From Streptomyces sp. NBC_00335 (lineage in GTDB: Bacteria > Actinomycetota > Actinomycetes > Streptomycetales > Streptomycetaceae): a stretch of 64,000 bases of DNA. Below are positions 53,293-62,093 of the stretch, piece after piece; within the stretch, counting starts at the first letter, position 1, and each line of letters begins with the position of its first letter. The notes under the pieces are model-generated. The model saw only the letters and a program-made list of their open reading frames with translations. It ran no database searches and had not been told where the DNA came from. The stretch lies in the NCBI RefSeq assembly GCF_036127095.1, contig NZ_CP108006.1, forward strand, positions 1-64,000. Reading direction: 5' to 3'. Made by a program: the position numbers and the translations under genes.

Positions 53293-54374
53293 CCCCCCGT
53301 CCGGCGTGGGCCTTGCGCTGCACACTGGCCGGCGTCCTCCTCCTGCTCGTGGCAGCGGTCCTGCCGGTCGTGGGGGGCGCCCCCGCGACTGCCGTGTCCG
53401 GGCCGAGCATCACCGTGGAAGCCGTCCAGGTCTCCCCCGGCCGGCCGGTCCGAGCCGTCGGCTCGGGCTGGCAGCCGGGCACGACCGTCCAGGTGGAGAT
53501 CTGCGGAGGCGGGGCGCTGCGCGGCAGTGCCGACTGCGACACCCTGCGGGCGGCGGTTTCCCTGGTGGCCGCCGACGGCACCTTCCGCCTGACCCTCATC
53601 GCGGGCGTGCCTCCCCGCGCGTGTCCCTGTCTGCTGCGGGCGATGGCCGGCCAGGGCGGAGCGCGCGCCCAGACCCCGATCGGCGTTTCCGGCGCCCCCG
53701 AAGGGGCGCCGCCCGGCGCGCCCGCCCCAGCCGTCCGGGTCGATGTCGTCGAGGCCGCACTGTCCGGTGGGCCCCGGTTCGCCGAGCTCTTCGGCGCACC
53801 GGCCCACCGGACCTTGACGGTTACCCTGCGCAACCCCGGTGACCAGCCGCTGGGACGAGCGCCGCTGATCATCGCCTGGGGGCCCGGTGGCACCGCTGAC
53901 CTCCCGGTGGGCACACCGCTGACGGCGGAGATTCCGGCGCGCGCGGAGCGGAGCTACCGGATCCCCGTCCGGCTTCCGGCCGCCGCGTTCGGGCGCTACT
54001 CCGTCGGCGGGCGCTACGCCTCGGCGGAGTTCTCCGTCGCCACCGACGTGTACCCCTGGGGGCTGCTCGGCCTCGCCTTCCTCGCAGTCCTGCTGACCGT
54101 GTTCACGGCTGCCGTAGCCGTCCGCCGCGGCGTCGAGCGCCGCCGGACCCGGCGGCCGGTGCCGGCGCCCGCGGTGCCGCTTCCCGCCTTCGTCCCGGTG
54201 GACAGCCTCTCCGGTGTACTCGCTGACGGCGCGGGCGATGGTGAACACCCCGGGCTGGTGAACACCCGTGCGCTGGTCCGCGAGGTGGCCGGGGAGCCCG
54301 CACTCGTGAACTTTCCCGCGCTGCGGGCGCTCGCCGCCGCGCTGCGGCCCTCACCTCCAGGAGGAGAGCGATGA
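53289..54374 (+). CDS. Membrane-anchored Ig-like surface protein
   Basis: 361 residues. Signal peptide (LAGVLLLLVAAVLPVVGGAP). An extracytoplasmic domain follows (ITVEAVQVSPGRPVRAVGSG, then VQVEICGGGALRGSADCDTL with cysteine pairs) resembling the neocarzinostatin-like fold, then a CARDB-like strand region. A membrane helix (about 258-280, LLGLAFLAVLLTVFTAAVA) leads to a cytoplasmic tail of ~80 residues rich in Arg/Pro then Val/Asn. Coupled by ATGA to genes on both sides. It may link the outer complex to the pseudo-ABC protein. Confidence 0.65.
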   Translation: MTPRPAWALRCTLAGVLLLLVAAVLPVVGGAPATAVSGPSITVEAVQVSPGRPVRAVGSGWQPGTTVQVEICGGGALRGSADCDTLRAAVSLVAADGTFRLTLIAGVPPRACPCLLRAMAGQGGARAQTPIGVSGAPEGAPPGAPAPAVRVDVVEAALSGGPRFAELFGAPAHRTLTVTLRNPGDQPLGRAPLIIAWGPGGTADLPVGTPLTAEIPARAERSYRIPVRLPAAAFGRYSVGGRYASAEFSVATDVYPWGLLGLAFLAVLLTVFTAAVAVRRGVERRRTRRPVPAPAVPLPAFVPVDSLSGVLADGAGDGEHPGLVNTRALVREVAGEPALVNFPALRALAAALRPSPPGGER

Positions 54375-56158
54375 TGGGCTTCCCCACCGTCACCCGCCCG
54401 CGCCCGGACCTGTACGCGGGAGCCGCCGCCGGGCTCGCCCTCGGCGTGTACGTCACGTCGGCGCCGCTGCTGGGAGGGCCCGTCGGGATGCCCGGCGAGG
54501 CCGTCCGCTACCTCCTCTTCACGGGCACGCTGCTCGCCGCCGGGACGGGCGCGGTGTTCCGGCGCCGGGGCCGCGCACGTCCGTACGGTGCCAGGTGGTC
54601 CGCGCGGTGGGCGGTGGCGGCCTGTGTCCTGGCCGCCGCCGCCCCACTGACCGGCTCGCCCATGGTGTTCGCGTCCTTGCTGGTCGTGGCCGCCGGTCTC
54701 GCTGGCGGGGCCCTGGGCCTCTACCGCCCGAACCACGCATGGCACGCGGCCTGTCTGGCGGGCGCCGGGGCAGCAGGTGCCGGGGCGGCTCGCTCGGCGC
54801 AGAGCCCGCACGTGGCCTGTGCCCTGATGTGCGCGCTCGCCGCGCTGCTGCTGATTCCGGCCTGCCGGCCGGCCGCGCCGGACGACGCCGGACAGTCTCC
54901 CCCGCTTCGTGGACCCGCCGGCGCCGTGGGGGCGGCCGTGTTCGGTTCCCTGTTCGCCGTGTCGAGCCTCGTGGTCTTCCGGTGGGAACTGCTGGGCGCC
55001 GCGGGCGTCCGGCCGCTCGCCCACGCGGCGCTGCTCGCGGCGGCGCTGACGTCCGCCCTCGCGGTGGCGGGCCGACGTGGACCGGCCGGCGGAACCGCCC
55101 TTCGTACGCTGCTGTTACCGGCGGGACTGACGGCAGCCGTCACGGCGTGCGCGAGCGCGGCCCGGCCCGGGCAGCTCACCCTCGCGCTGGCGGCGGTGCT
55201 CACCTGCGGGGCCGCCGCGGCCGTCGGCGGTCGAGCACCGGTGACGCGGTCCGCGGGCCTTCCCATCGCCTCGCTGCTCGGCGGGGCTGCCGCGATGACC
55301 GCAATCGCCTTTTCCGGCCGGCTCCTGGGTGGCCCGGACACACTGACCGCCATCGGCATGGCGCCGGTCATGGCGGCTCTGCTGCCGTGGGTCCGCCGTG
55401 GGCGCCGACGAGGGGCCGCGCCGGACGAGGACGACCGCAGGAGCGAGCGCCATGCCCTCACCGCACGCGGCCTCGTCGTACGCGGGGCCGGAAGGGCGCC
55501 GGTACGAGGTCTCGACCTGGCCCTGCCTCCGGGCGCAATCACGTACCTGACCGACGCCCTCCCCGGCCGACGGGCGGGCTCCGTACTGGCGGTGCTGGCC
55601 GGCGTGCGCAAGGCCGACGGCGGGACCTGGCGGCTCCGCGGCCATGACGTCTCCCGGGTCGGTCCCGAGGCCCGGTGGGACTTGGGGCTCTCCGCGTTCG
55701 TCGACCCGGCCGATGCCACCCGGCCGGGCGCACTGCCTCCAGGGCACCCCGCGGGCTCCGTGACGGACGCGGTGGCGGCCGCCACCGGTCGTCTGGGCCA
55801 CGAGCGGGCGGCGGAGCTGACGGCGGCGGCGCACGCGGCCTTCCCGTTCCTCTTGGCCAAGGGACCGGCCTCCTGCGCGAGCCTCGGCACCGACGAGCGG
55901 TGTCTGCTCGGGCTCGCCCAGACGTTCATGACCCAGCCGGCCGTGCTCCTCCTGGACCTGACCGGGGCCGGCTGCGAACAGCTCGCCACCGATCCCGCGG
56001 TCACGGCCGTACTGGGCCACATCACCGACCGGGGAACAGCGGTCCTGGTCGCCGCCCCTGCCTCACAGCCCGTCCCCGGGCAGCGGACCATCGTGCTCCG
56101 TGTGCCCGCCGGCTCCGGAACGACCTTCTTGCGACGGAACAGAAAGGCCAGCCCGTGA
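54371..56158 (+). CDS. Membrane protein fused to pseudo-ABC ATPase
   Basis: 595 residues. The first ~350 contain nine to ten membrane helices (for example AVAACVLAAAAPLTGSPMVF, LFAVSSLVVFRWELLGAAGV). After a charged linker, residues ~365-590 align with an ABC ATPase in order but with the key residues lost. The P-loop position reads LPGRRAGSVLAVLAG with no GK[ST], the signature is LGTDERCLLGLAQTFMTQPA, and the Walker B AVLLLDLTGAG lacks the catalytic Glu. It probably cannot hydrolyse ATP. Not a standard exporter: the membrane and nucleotide-like parts are in one half-sized chain. Role in the surface complex unknown. Confidence 0.7.
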   Translation: MMGFPTVTRPRPDLYAGAAAGLALGVYVTSAPLLGGPVGMPGEAVRYLLFTGTLLAAGTGAVFRRRGRARPYGARWSARWAVAACVLAAAAPLTGSPMVFASLLVVAAGLAGGALGLYRPNHAWHAACLAGAGAAGAGAARSAQSPHVACALMCALAALLLIPACRPAAPDDAGQSPPLRGPAGAVGAAVFGSLFAVSSLVVFRWELLGAAGVRPLAHAALLAAALTSALAVAGRRGPAGGTALRTLLLPAGLTAAVTACASAARPGQLTLALAAVLTCGAAAAVGGRAPVTRSAGLPIASLLGGAAAMTAIAFSGRLLGGPDTLTAIGMAPVMAALLPWVRRGRRRGAAPDEDDRRSERHALTARGLVVRGAGRAPVRGLDLALPPGAITYLTDALPGRRAGSVLAVLAGVRKADGGTWRLRGHDVSRVGPEARWDLGLSAFVDPADATRPGALPPGHPAGSVTDAVAAATGRLGHERAAELTAAAHAAFPFLLAKGPASCASLGTDERCLLGLAQTFMTQPAVLLLDLTGAGCEQLATDPAVTAVLGHITDRGTAVLVAAPASQPVPGQRTIVLRVPAGSGTTFLRRNRKASP

Positions 56159-56853
56159 AGACCTCGACGAAGAGCCGGAACCGCCGGGTGGCCCTCGCGG
56201 CAACCGCGGCGCTCACCCTTCCCGGATGGAGCCCTGCCGCGGCCACGGCAGCCGCAGCCGATGCCGATCCGGTCGCGACGGTACGGGTCTCCGCCGCGAC
56301 CGGACTGACCGAGGGCCGGCAGATCACCGTCGAAGGCACGGGGTTTCGCGCCGGACTGACCTCGGTCGCCGTCGGGCTGTGCAAGAAGGGCTACACCGGC
56401 AACAAGGACTGTGACCTGGGCGGCGGAGCACAGCTGGTGACCATCGGACCCGACGGTTCGCTGCCGCGGGTCACCCTCACCGTGCACACCCGGGTCGCGG
56501 GTGTCGACTGCCGCACCACACCCTGTGTGGTCGGCGTCGCGCCGCTGCCTTCCGGAACCCCGCCCGCGCTGATCGCGGCCAACAGCGTCCAGATCGCTGT
56601 GGGTTTCGAGGGCGGGACCGTCCAGGGCGAGCCCTCCGCCACGGGTCGGGCCGCGCCCGCGGCGTCCGCCGCCTCCCCCGGCGGCACACACGTCGACGCC
56701 TGGAGCGGGCCGTCGGCCCCGGTGTGGTCGCTGTCCCTCGGCCTGGCCGTCGTCAGCCTCGTACTCGGTGCGCTCTCCCTCGTCCAGGGCCGCCGGGGGG
56801 CGGCTCCTGGTGAACCCCCGCAACCCCCGTCCACTGCAGGAGGAAACGAATGA
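56155..56853 (+). CDS. Neocarzinostatin-like anchored protein
   Basis: 232 residues from GTG 56155 (GTGA overlap with the previous stop). Signal peptide, then a neocarzinostatin-type Ig fold: TVRVSAATGLTEGRQITVEG, VAVGLCKKGYTGNKDCDLGG and DCRTTPCVVGVAPLP, with the two disulfide pairs expected. A Ser/Ala-rich stem leads to a membrane helix (SLGLAVVSLVLGALSLV) and a short tail. No sortase motif. Stays in the membrane. Overlaps the next gene by 4 bases. Confidence 0.7.
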   Translation: MKTSTKSRNRRVALAATAALTLPGWSPAAATAAAADADPVATVRVSAATGLTEGRQITVEGTGFRAGLTSVAVGLCKKGYTGNKDCDLGGGAQLVTIGPDGSLPRVTLTVHTRVAGVDCRTTPCVVGVAPLPSGTPPALIAANSVQIAVGFEGGTVQGEPSATGRAAPAASAASPGGTHVDAWSGPSAPVWSLSLGLAVVSLVLGALSLVQGRRGAAPGEPPQPPSTAGGNE

Positions 56854-57512
56854 CATCACTACGGAGCATCCGCCGCGCGGGCACGCTGGCCGCGGTCACG
56901 GCCCTGGTCGCCATGTCGGCGGGGCCGGCCGCCGCTGCCGGAACGCTGACGGTCGGCAAGTCGTCCGGGCTCGCCGTGGGAGACAAGGTCACGGTGTCGG
57001 CCAAGGGGCTGAGCCCGAACCAGGGCTTCGCGCCGATCGGTCTGTGCAAGCCGAAGCCGGCGGGTCCAACGGACTGCGAGACCTCGCCCGATTCCTCGGT
57101 CATCGGAAAGACCGACGCGTCCGGGGTGTGGCACAGCGCGGCGAACGGCGCGGACAGCGTCCAGATCACGGTCAAGGCAACGGCCGGTGGGGCGAATTGC
57201 GCGGCCAAGGCGGGCAACTGCGTCATCGCGGTGTCCATCTCCGCGACGAAGGAACTGGTCGAAGTTCCCCTGACCCTCTCGGCCGGTGGTTCCGGCCCGA
57301 GCAGCCCGGCGCCCTCGAGCCCGGCGCCCACCGCGGCTGGTGGAACCACCACGGGCGGTGGAACCTCCACGGCGTCCGGGGGTGGCACGGCGGGTTCGCT
57401 GCCGCAGACCGGATCCACCGACGGCCTGCCGGTGGCCGCCCTGCTGGGCGGCACGCTGTTCCTGTTCGGCGGCTGCGCACTGGTGTTGTTGCGTCGCGGC
57501 AGACGCGTCTGA
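56850..57512 (+). CDS. LPQTG sortase-anchored neocarzinostatin-like protein
   Basis: 220 residues. Signal peptide ending AGPAAAA; an Ig-like domain of the neocarzinostatin kind (LTVGKSSGLAVGDKVTVSAK, APIGLCKPKPAGPTDCETSP, two disulfide pairs). A low-complexity Gly/Ser/Thr/Pro stalk (about 145-180) follows, then LPQTG at 184-188, a hydrophobic helix (LLGGTLFLFGGCALVLL) and the terminal RRGRRV. This is a complete sortase E/F-type signal, so the protein is covalently linked to peptidoglycan. Last gene of the surface operon; no sortase gene is in the window. Confidence 0.8.
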   Translation: MTSLRSIRRAGTLAAVTALVAMSAGPAAAAGTLTVGKSSGLAVGDKVTVSAKGLSPNQGFAPIGLCKPKPAGPTDCETSPDSSVIGKTDASGVWHSAANGADSVQITVKATAGGANCAAKAGNCVIAVSISATKELVEVPLTLSAGGSGPSSPAPSSPAPTAAGGTTTGGGTSTASGGGTAGSLPQTGSTDGLPVAALLGGTLFLFGGCALVLLRRGRRV

Positions 57513-57583
57513 CCAGCGGCCGCGAAAGCCGGGCCCGGACCGAAGCGACTCGCTGTCCGCGACCGGGCCGGGCCCGACGGCCG

Positions 57584-58243
57584 TCAGGGCCTTCCGGGCC
57601 GCTGGTGGACCGGGTCACCCAGGCGCCGGCAGGCCGACACCACGTCGACCACGTCGGCGTACTTGGAGTCGAGGTCGAAGAGATTGCTCTCGTGGGGGCC
57701 GGGGTCGCGGTCGGCCACCGCGTCGCGGACGACGATGGGGCGCAGCCCGTGCTGGAGCGCGTCCAGGGCCGTGGCCCGTACGCAGCCGCTGGTGGAGAAG
57801 CCGCCGATGACGACGGTGTCCACGCCGAGGACCTTCAGGACGTCGGACAGCCTGGTGCCGAAGAAGGCACTCGGGTAGTGCTTGTGGATCACCACCTCGC
57901 CCGGTTCGGGGGCGCAGTGCGGCGTGAAGGCCGCGTGCGGACTGCCCGCGCGGAAGGCGTCGAGGCTGGGCACCTTGCGGGCGAAGTGCGGTGCGTCGGC
58001 GCCCGGTTCGGCGTCGTAGTGGACAGCGGTGAAGACGACGGGGAACTGTGATCGGCGGGCGGCCCGGGCGAGGTGCGCCATGGCGTGCAGGGCCCGCTGC
58101 GCCGTGTCCAGGTAGAGGCGGCTGCCGGGGTCCGCGTAGGCCTGGACCGGGTCGACGAGGAGGACGGCCGGGTGTTCGCCCCAGCCGATGCGGCAGCCGA
58201 AGCCGGCGGCCTCGTAGTCATCGGCGAGGGGCCTGCCGGCCAT
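57584..58243 (-). CDS. Isochorismatase/N-carbamoylsarcosine amidase family
   Basis: 219 residues. Cysteine-hydrolase triad: Asp in AVLLVDPVQAYADPG, Lys in VVIHKHYPSAFFGT, Cys in GGFSTSGCVRATALDALQHG. The SGCVRATALDA form matches N-carbamoylsarcosine amidase and maleamate-type amidases more than true isochorismatases. The start lies 1 base after the stop of the CoA-transferase gene, so the two are coupled. It would remove ammonia or a carbamoyl group from an opened ring. Confidence 0.85.
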   Translation of the reverse strand: MAGRPLADDYEAAGFGCRIGWGEHPAVLLVDPVQAYADPGSRLYLDTAQRALHAMAHLARAARRSQFPVVFTAVHYDAEPGADAPHFARKVPSLDAFRAGSPHAAFTPHCAPEPGEVVIHKHYPSAFFGTRLSDVLKVLGVDTVVIGGFSTSGCVRATALDALQHGLRPIVVRDAVADRDPGPHESNLFDLDSKYADVVDVVSACRRLGDPVHQRPGRP

Positions 58244-58244
58244 G

Positions 58245-59438
58245 TCAGATCACTCCGTCCGCGGCGAGCTTGTCGCGTTCCGCAGCGGTCAGACCGAGGA
58301 GTTCGCCGTAGATGTCGTCGTTGTGGGCGCCGAGTTCCGGGCCCACCCAGCGGATGCTGCCGGGGGTGGCGGAGAGCTTCGGGACGACGTTCTGCATGGG
58401 GATCTCGCCGAAGTCGGGGTGCGGGAGGCGGACGATGGCGTTGCGGGCGGCGAAGTGCGGGTCGGTGAGCATGTCGGAGGCGGTGAAGGTCTTGCCCGCC
58501 GGCACTCCCGCCGCGTGGAGGGCGCCGAGCAGGGTGTGCGCGTCGTGGCCCGCGGTCCAGGTGGTGATGAGGTCGTCGAGCTCGCCCTGGTGCGCTCCGC
58601 GCGCGGTGTGGGTGGCGTACTTGGGGTCTTCCGCGAGGTCGGTGCGGTCCATCACTTCGGTGAGGCGACGGAAGACGGTGTCCTGGTTGGCGGCGATGAG
58701 GACGGCGGCTCCGTCGGCGGTGGGATAGACGTTGCTGGGGGCGACGTTGGGGAGGACGGGGCCGGTGCGTTCGCGCTGGTAGCCGCCGACCTCCCATTCG
58801 GGGAGGAGGGACTCCATGAAGGCGAGGACGGCTTCGTAGAGGGCGGAGTCGACGATCTGCCCGCTTCCGGTGCGCGTCCGGGCGTGCAGCGCCATGACCG
58901 CGCCGTAGGCGGCCATGGTGCCGGCGAGGGCGTCTCCGAGCGAAATGCCTGCGCGGGACGGGGGGCGGTCCGGTTCACCGGTGATGTGGCGGATGCCGCC
59001 CATCGCTTCACCGATGGAACCGAAGCCGGCCCGGGGCGCGTAGGGGCCGTTCTGTCCGTAGCCGGTGACGCGGACCATGACCAGGCCGGGGTTGATGGCG
59101 CTGAGCTCGTCGAAGCCGAGGCCCCACCGTTCGAGGGTTCCGGGGCGGAAGTTCTCGACGAGTACGTCGGCGTGGGCCACGAGTCGGCGGACGAGGTCCT
59201 GCCCCTCCTCCCGGCGGAGGTTGCAGGTGACGGACTTCTTGTTGCGTGCGACGACGGGCCACCAGAGGGACTTGCCGTAGGGGCGCTCGCGTCCCCATTG
59301 ACGCATGGGGTCGCCTCGACCGGGGTCTTCGAGCTTGATGATCTCGGCGCCGTGGTCGCCGAGGAGTTGGCCGCAGAAGGGACCGGCAAGCAGGGTGCCG
59401 GTCTCGATGACACGGATGTCGGAGAGGGGTCCAGTCAT
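58245..59438 (-). CDS. Family III CoA-transferase (second copy)
   Basis: 397 residues. SDIRVIETGTLLAGPFCGQL, IIKLEDPGRGDPMRQWGRER, ARNKKSVTCNLRREEGQDL, LVENFRPGTLERWGLGFDEL, VMVRVTGYGQNGPYAPRAGF. Similar to the enzyme at 45717-46946 but clearly diverged, so it probably acts on a different acid. Divergent from the HMG-CoA-lyase-like gene with the motif copy D between them. Confidence 0.9.
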   Translation of the reverse strand: MTGPLSDIRVIETGTLLAGPFCGQLLGDHGAEIIKLEDPGRGDPMRQWGRERPYGKSLWWPVVARNKKSVTCNLRREEGQDLVRRLVAHADVLVENFRPGTLERWGLGFDELSAINPGLVMVRVTGYGQNGPYAPRAGFGSIGEAMGGIRHITGEPDRPPSRAGISLGDALAGTMAAYGAVMALHARTRTGSGQIVDSALYEAVLAFMESLLPEWEVGGYQRERTGPVLPNVAPSNVYPTADGAAVLIAANQDTVFRRLTEVMDRTDLAEDPKYATHTARGAHQGELDDLITTWTAGHDAHTLLGALHAAGVPAGKTFTASDMLTDPHFAARNAIVRLPHPDFGEIPMQNVVPKLSATPGSIRWVGPELGAHNDDIYGELLGLTAAERDKLAADGVI

Positions 59439-59457
59439 GCCGCGAGTGTAAGTTTGG

Positions 59458-59482
59458 GAAACACTGTTTCGCTAGAGGAATC
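59458..59482 (+). promoter_or_regulatory. GAAAC-N15-GAATC site D
   Basis: GAAAC, ACTGTTTCGCTAGAG, GAATC; the first 13 bases form a perfect GAAAC-ACT-GTTTC palindrome. Between the divergent CoA-transferase and HMG-CoA-lyase-like genes. Confidence 0.6.
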
Positions 59483-59493
59483 GACGCGGCAGA

Positions 59494-60453
59494 ATGCGTT
59501 TCATGGACAACCCCTTGGCGGCAGTGCCGCTCACCGGACCCGGCGTGGTGGAAGTCGCCCCGCGTGACGGGCTGCAGAACGAGGCGCGCGCCTTGTCCCC
59601 GGCGCAGCGCGTGGCCCTGATCGAGCGGGCCGTCGCCGCCGGCGCGCGGCGGGTGGAGGCCGTGGCCTTCGTACACCCGGACCGGGTACCGCAGATGGCG
59701 GGGGCGGAGGAGGTGATGAGCCTGCTGCGGCGCCCTGACGGTGTGCGCTACAGCGGCCTGGTGCTCAACGCACGCGGTATGGACCGGGCCTGCGCGAGCG
59801 GCGTGGACGAGGTCAACTACGTGGTGGTGGCGAGTGATTCCTTCTCACGGCGCAACCAAGGCGTGGGAACGCGCGAGGCGTTGGCCGCGTGGGAGGGCAT
59901 CGCCTCCCGCGCCCACACGGAGGGGATCGGCCGCTCGCTGACCATCGCGGCCGCCTTCGGCTGCCCCTTCGAGGGAGAGACCCCGCAGGCCACGGTGGCC
60001 GAACTGGCCCGGATCGGCGTGGAGACGGGAGCCGAGGAGATCGTCCTCGCCGACACCATCGGCGTGGGTGCCCCCGACGCCGTGACCCGGCTTCTCGACG
60101 CGGTGCGCGAGCAGAACCCCGGAGTGGCCCTGCGCTGCCACTTCCACAACACGCGCAATACCGGCTACGCGAACGCGGTCGCCGCCGCCGCGGCCGGCGC
60201 GGCCTGGCTCGATTCCTCGCTCGGCGGGATCGGCGGCTGCCCGTTCGCGCCCGCCGCCACCGGAAACATCGCGACCGAGGACCTAGTCTACCTGCTGCGC
60301 CGGATGGGCCTGGAACCAGGCATCGACCTGGAGTCGGCCGCGGCGACGGGCACCTGGCTGGGGACCGTCCTCGGCATCGAAGTACCGGCTCTCCTGGGCC
60401 GGGCCGGGCCGTTCCCCGCGTCAGGGCGTACGGGCGACCGGGGGGAGGAGTAG
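59494..60453 (+). CDS. HMG-CoA lyase-like enzyme
   Basis: 319 residues from ATG 59494 (ATG 59503 possible). TIM-barrel lyase: VVEVAPRDGLQNEARAL with the catalytic Arg-Asp, AFGCPFEGETP, the metal-binding HFHNTRNTGYANA, and the C-terminal loop LGGIGGCPFAPAATGNIATE with its essential cysteine. Full set for hydroxymethylglutaryl-CoA lyase or a related branched hydroxyacyl-CoA. Products are normally acetyl-CoA plus a keto acid. Followed closely by a membrane-protein gene. Confidence 0.9.
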   Translation: MRFMDNPLAAVPLTGPGVVEVAPRDGLQNEARALSPAQRVALIERAVAAGARRVEAVAFVHPDRVPQMAGAEEVMSLLRRPDGVRYSGLVLNARGMDRACASGVDEVNYVVVASDSFSRRNQGVGTREALAAWEGIASRAHTEGIGRSLTIAAAFGCPFEGETPQATVAELARIGVETGAEEIVLADTIGVGAPDAVTRLLDAVREQNPGVALRCHFHNTRNTGYANAVAAAAAGAAWLDSSLGGIGGCPFAPAATGNIATEDLVYLLRRMGLEPGIDLESAAATGTWLGTVLGIEVPALLGRAGPFPASGRTGDRGEE

Positions 60454-60455
60454 CC

Positions 60456-61151
60456 ATGGGAGCGCATGCGCACGGATGGTGGATCCTGCTGCACATCGTG
60501 CTGTTCGTCTTCTGGGTGGGCGGGGACCTCGGCGTCTACGTGTCCAGCCGGTACGTCCTGAAGCCCGGCCTGCCCTTCGCCGCCCGGTCGACCGCGCTTT
60601 CGATCATGAGCGTGCTGGATCTCGGGCCGAAGATCTGCCTGGTGCTGATCCTGCCGAGCGGCATCACCCTCATGGCGATGGAGCCCCACGGGGCAGAGGG
60701 TCTGCTCAACGGCTGGACCGCCACGGCGACCTGGGTGTTCGCCGCCCTCTGGCTGTGGCTGACGGTGCGCGACCATCATCATCCGGGCCGCCACCCCCGG
60801 ATACGCCAGGCGGACTGGTCGGTACGCATCCTCCTCACCGCCTCGCTGTGGGCCGTCGGGCTCTACACCGCGCTGGCGGCCGAGCCGTTCGGAGTGGACA
60901 CCAACCCCCGCTGGCTGGGGGCCAAGGTGCTGCTGTACGCGACGGCGATCGCCTGCGGGCTGGGCATCCGGCTGACGCTGCGCCCGTTCGGGGCTGCCTT
61001 CTCGGCGCTGGCCGGTGCCGGCAGCACCGAGGAGGTGGAGCGGGCACTGCGCCGGGCGGTCAACGGATGCGTCCCGTACGTGGCAGGGATCTGGACGTGC
61101 GTCCTGGCCGCCGCGGCGCTGGGCGTGTTCAAGCCCGGGGCGCACCTCTGA
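60456..61151 (+). CDS. CopD-like membrane protein
   Basis: 231 residues from ATG 60456 (GGAGGAG just upstream). Six helices, starting HGWWILLHIVLFVFWVGGDL, with histidines and WVGGD as in CopD/DUF2269-type haem or copper membrane proteins. C-terminal helix pair ends LAAAALGVFKP. Lies between the lyase gene and the convergent iclR gene. Transport or redox role possible, not shown. Confidence 0.6.
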   Translation: MGAHAHGWWILLHIVLFVFWVGGDLGVYVSSRYVLKPGLPFAARSTALSIMSVLDLGPKICLVLILPSGITLMAMEPHGAEGLLNGWTATATWVFAALWLWLTVRDHHHPGRHPRIRQADWSVRILLTASLWAVGLYTALAAEPFGVDTNPRWLGAKVLLYATAIACGLGIRLTLRPFGAAFSALAGAGSTEEVERALRRAVNGCVPYVAGIWTCVLAAAALGVFKPGAHL

Positions 61152-61157
61152 GCCGGG

Positions 61158-61946
61158 TCAGCTGACGCCGGGACGGTATCCGAACTCTGCCGAGAGGCGC
61201 TCCACGCTGGCCATCAGGAGCGGAGCGCACTCGGTCAGGCGCGACTTGAAGCGCGACTGCGGGCCGGCCAGGCTGACCACCGCGATGACGTGACCGTCGT
61301 GGCCGAAGACGGGTGCGGCGAGCGAGGCGGAACCGCTCTGCCGCTCCCCCACGGACATGGCGTAGCCGCGCCGCTTGATGGAGGACAGTTCCTTGCGCAT
61401 GCGCTCGGGATCGGTGATGGTCCGGTCGGTGATCGCGTCGAGGGCGTGGCGCTCGAGGTAGGTGTCGACCTCGCTGTCGGGCAGGAAGGCGAGGAAGGCC
61501 TTGGAGGAGCTGCCCGCGTGCAGGGGCAGCGGGATCCCGAGGGCGACCTCCATGCGCAGTTCCTGTTCCGGGACGACCTGGTCGACGTAGAGCCTGGTGT
61601 CGCCGCGGCGGATGGAAAGGGTGGCGGTCTCGCCGCACTGGGCGGCGAGACGGCGCAGTTCGGGCGCCGCGAGGACCCGCAGGTCCGTACGGGCCAGGTA
61701 GGCGCGTCCGAGGGAGATGGCGGCGGGGCCGAGAGCGTAGCGACGCGTGACGGGATCCGTGATGATCAGCTCGCGGGAGCGCAGAGCCGTGAGGATGCGG
61801 TGGACGGCGGCCTTGGTGATGTCGAGTTCCTGGGCGATCTCGGTGACGCCGAGGTCGGGGCGGCCGCTGCGGCCGAACATCAGCAGCACGTCCATGGCTC
61901 GCTCGACGGCGGCGATGGACCTGCTGCTGCTCGTCTCCTCAGTCAC
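61158..61946 (-). CDS. IclR-family regulator
   Basis: 262 residues from GTG 61946 (AAGGA 6 bases upstream). N-terminal winged helix (SIAAVERAMDVLLMFGRSGR, then VTEIAQELDITKAAVHRILT), C-terminal effector-binding GAF-like domain (RLYVDQVVPEQELRMEVALG, HAGSSSKAFLAFLPD, GYAMSVGERQSGSASLAAPV). Probably senses an acid intermediate and controls the genes carrying the GAAAC-N15-GAAAC motif. Its own promoter holds TTTCCCCATGGGAAAC at 62019-62034. Confidence 0.9.
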   Translation of the reverse strand: MTEETSSSRSIAAVERAMDVLLMFGRSGRPDLGVTEIAQELDITKAAVHRILTALRSRELIITDPVTRRYALGPAAISLGRAYLARTDLRVLAAPELRRLAAQCGETATLSIRRGDTRLYVDQVVPEQELRMEVALGIPLPLHAGSSSKAFLAFLPDSEVDTYLERHALDAITDRTITDPERMRKELSSIKRRGYAMSVGERQSGSASLAAPVFGHDGHVIAVVSLAGPQSRFKSRLTECAPLLMASVERLSAEFGYRPGVS

Positions 61947-62018
61947 GGGTGTCCTTCTGCGCGTTGGGTTCGGGGCGCGGCCTGGCCGTTCCACGACGTG
62001 GCGAAAGCATAACGCCGA

Positions 62019-62034
62019 TTTCCCCATGGGAAAC
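62019..62034. promoter_or_regulatory. Palindrome in iclR promoter
   Basis: TTTCCCCATGGGAAAC, an almost perfect palindrome, followed by AGTGGGTTC; the right half resembles the GAAACAGTG part of the regulon motif. About 75 bases upstream of the iclR start; likely autoregulatory. Confidence 0.45.
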
Positions 62035-62093
62035 AGTGGGTTCGCGAGCGCCGATTTCGTTGACACCCCGAAGGAGCCGTCGTTACGCTGATG

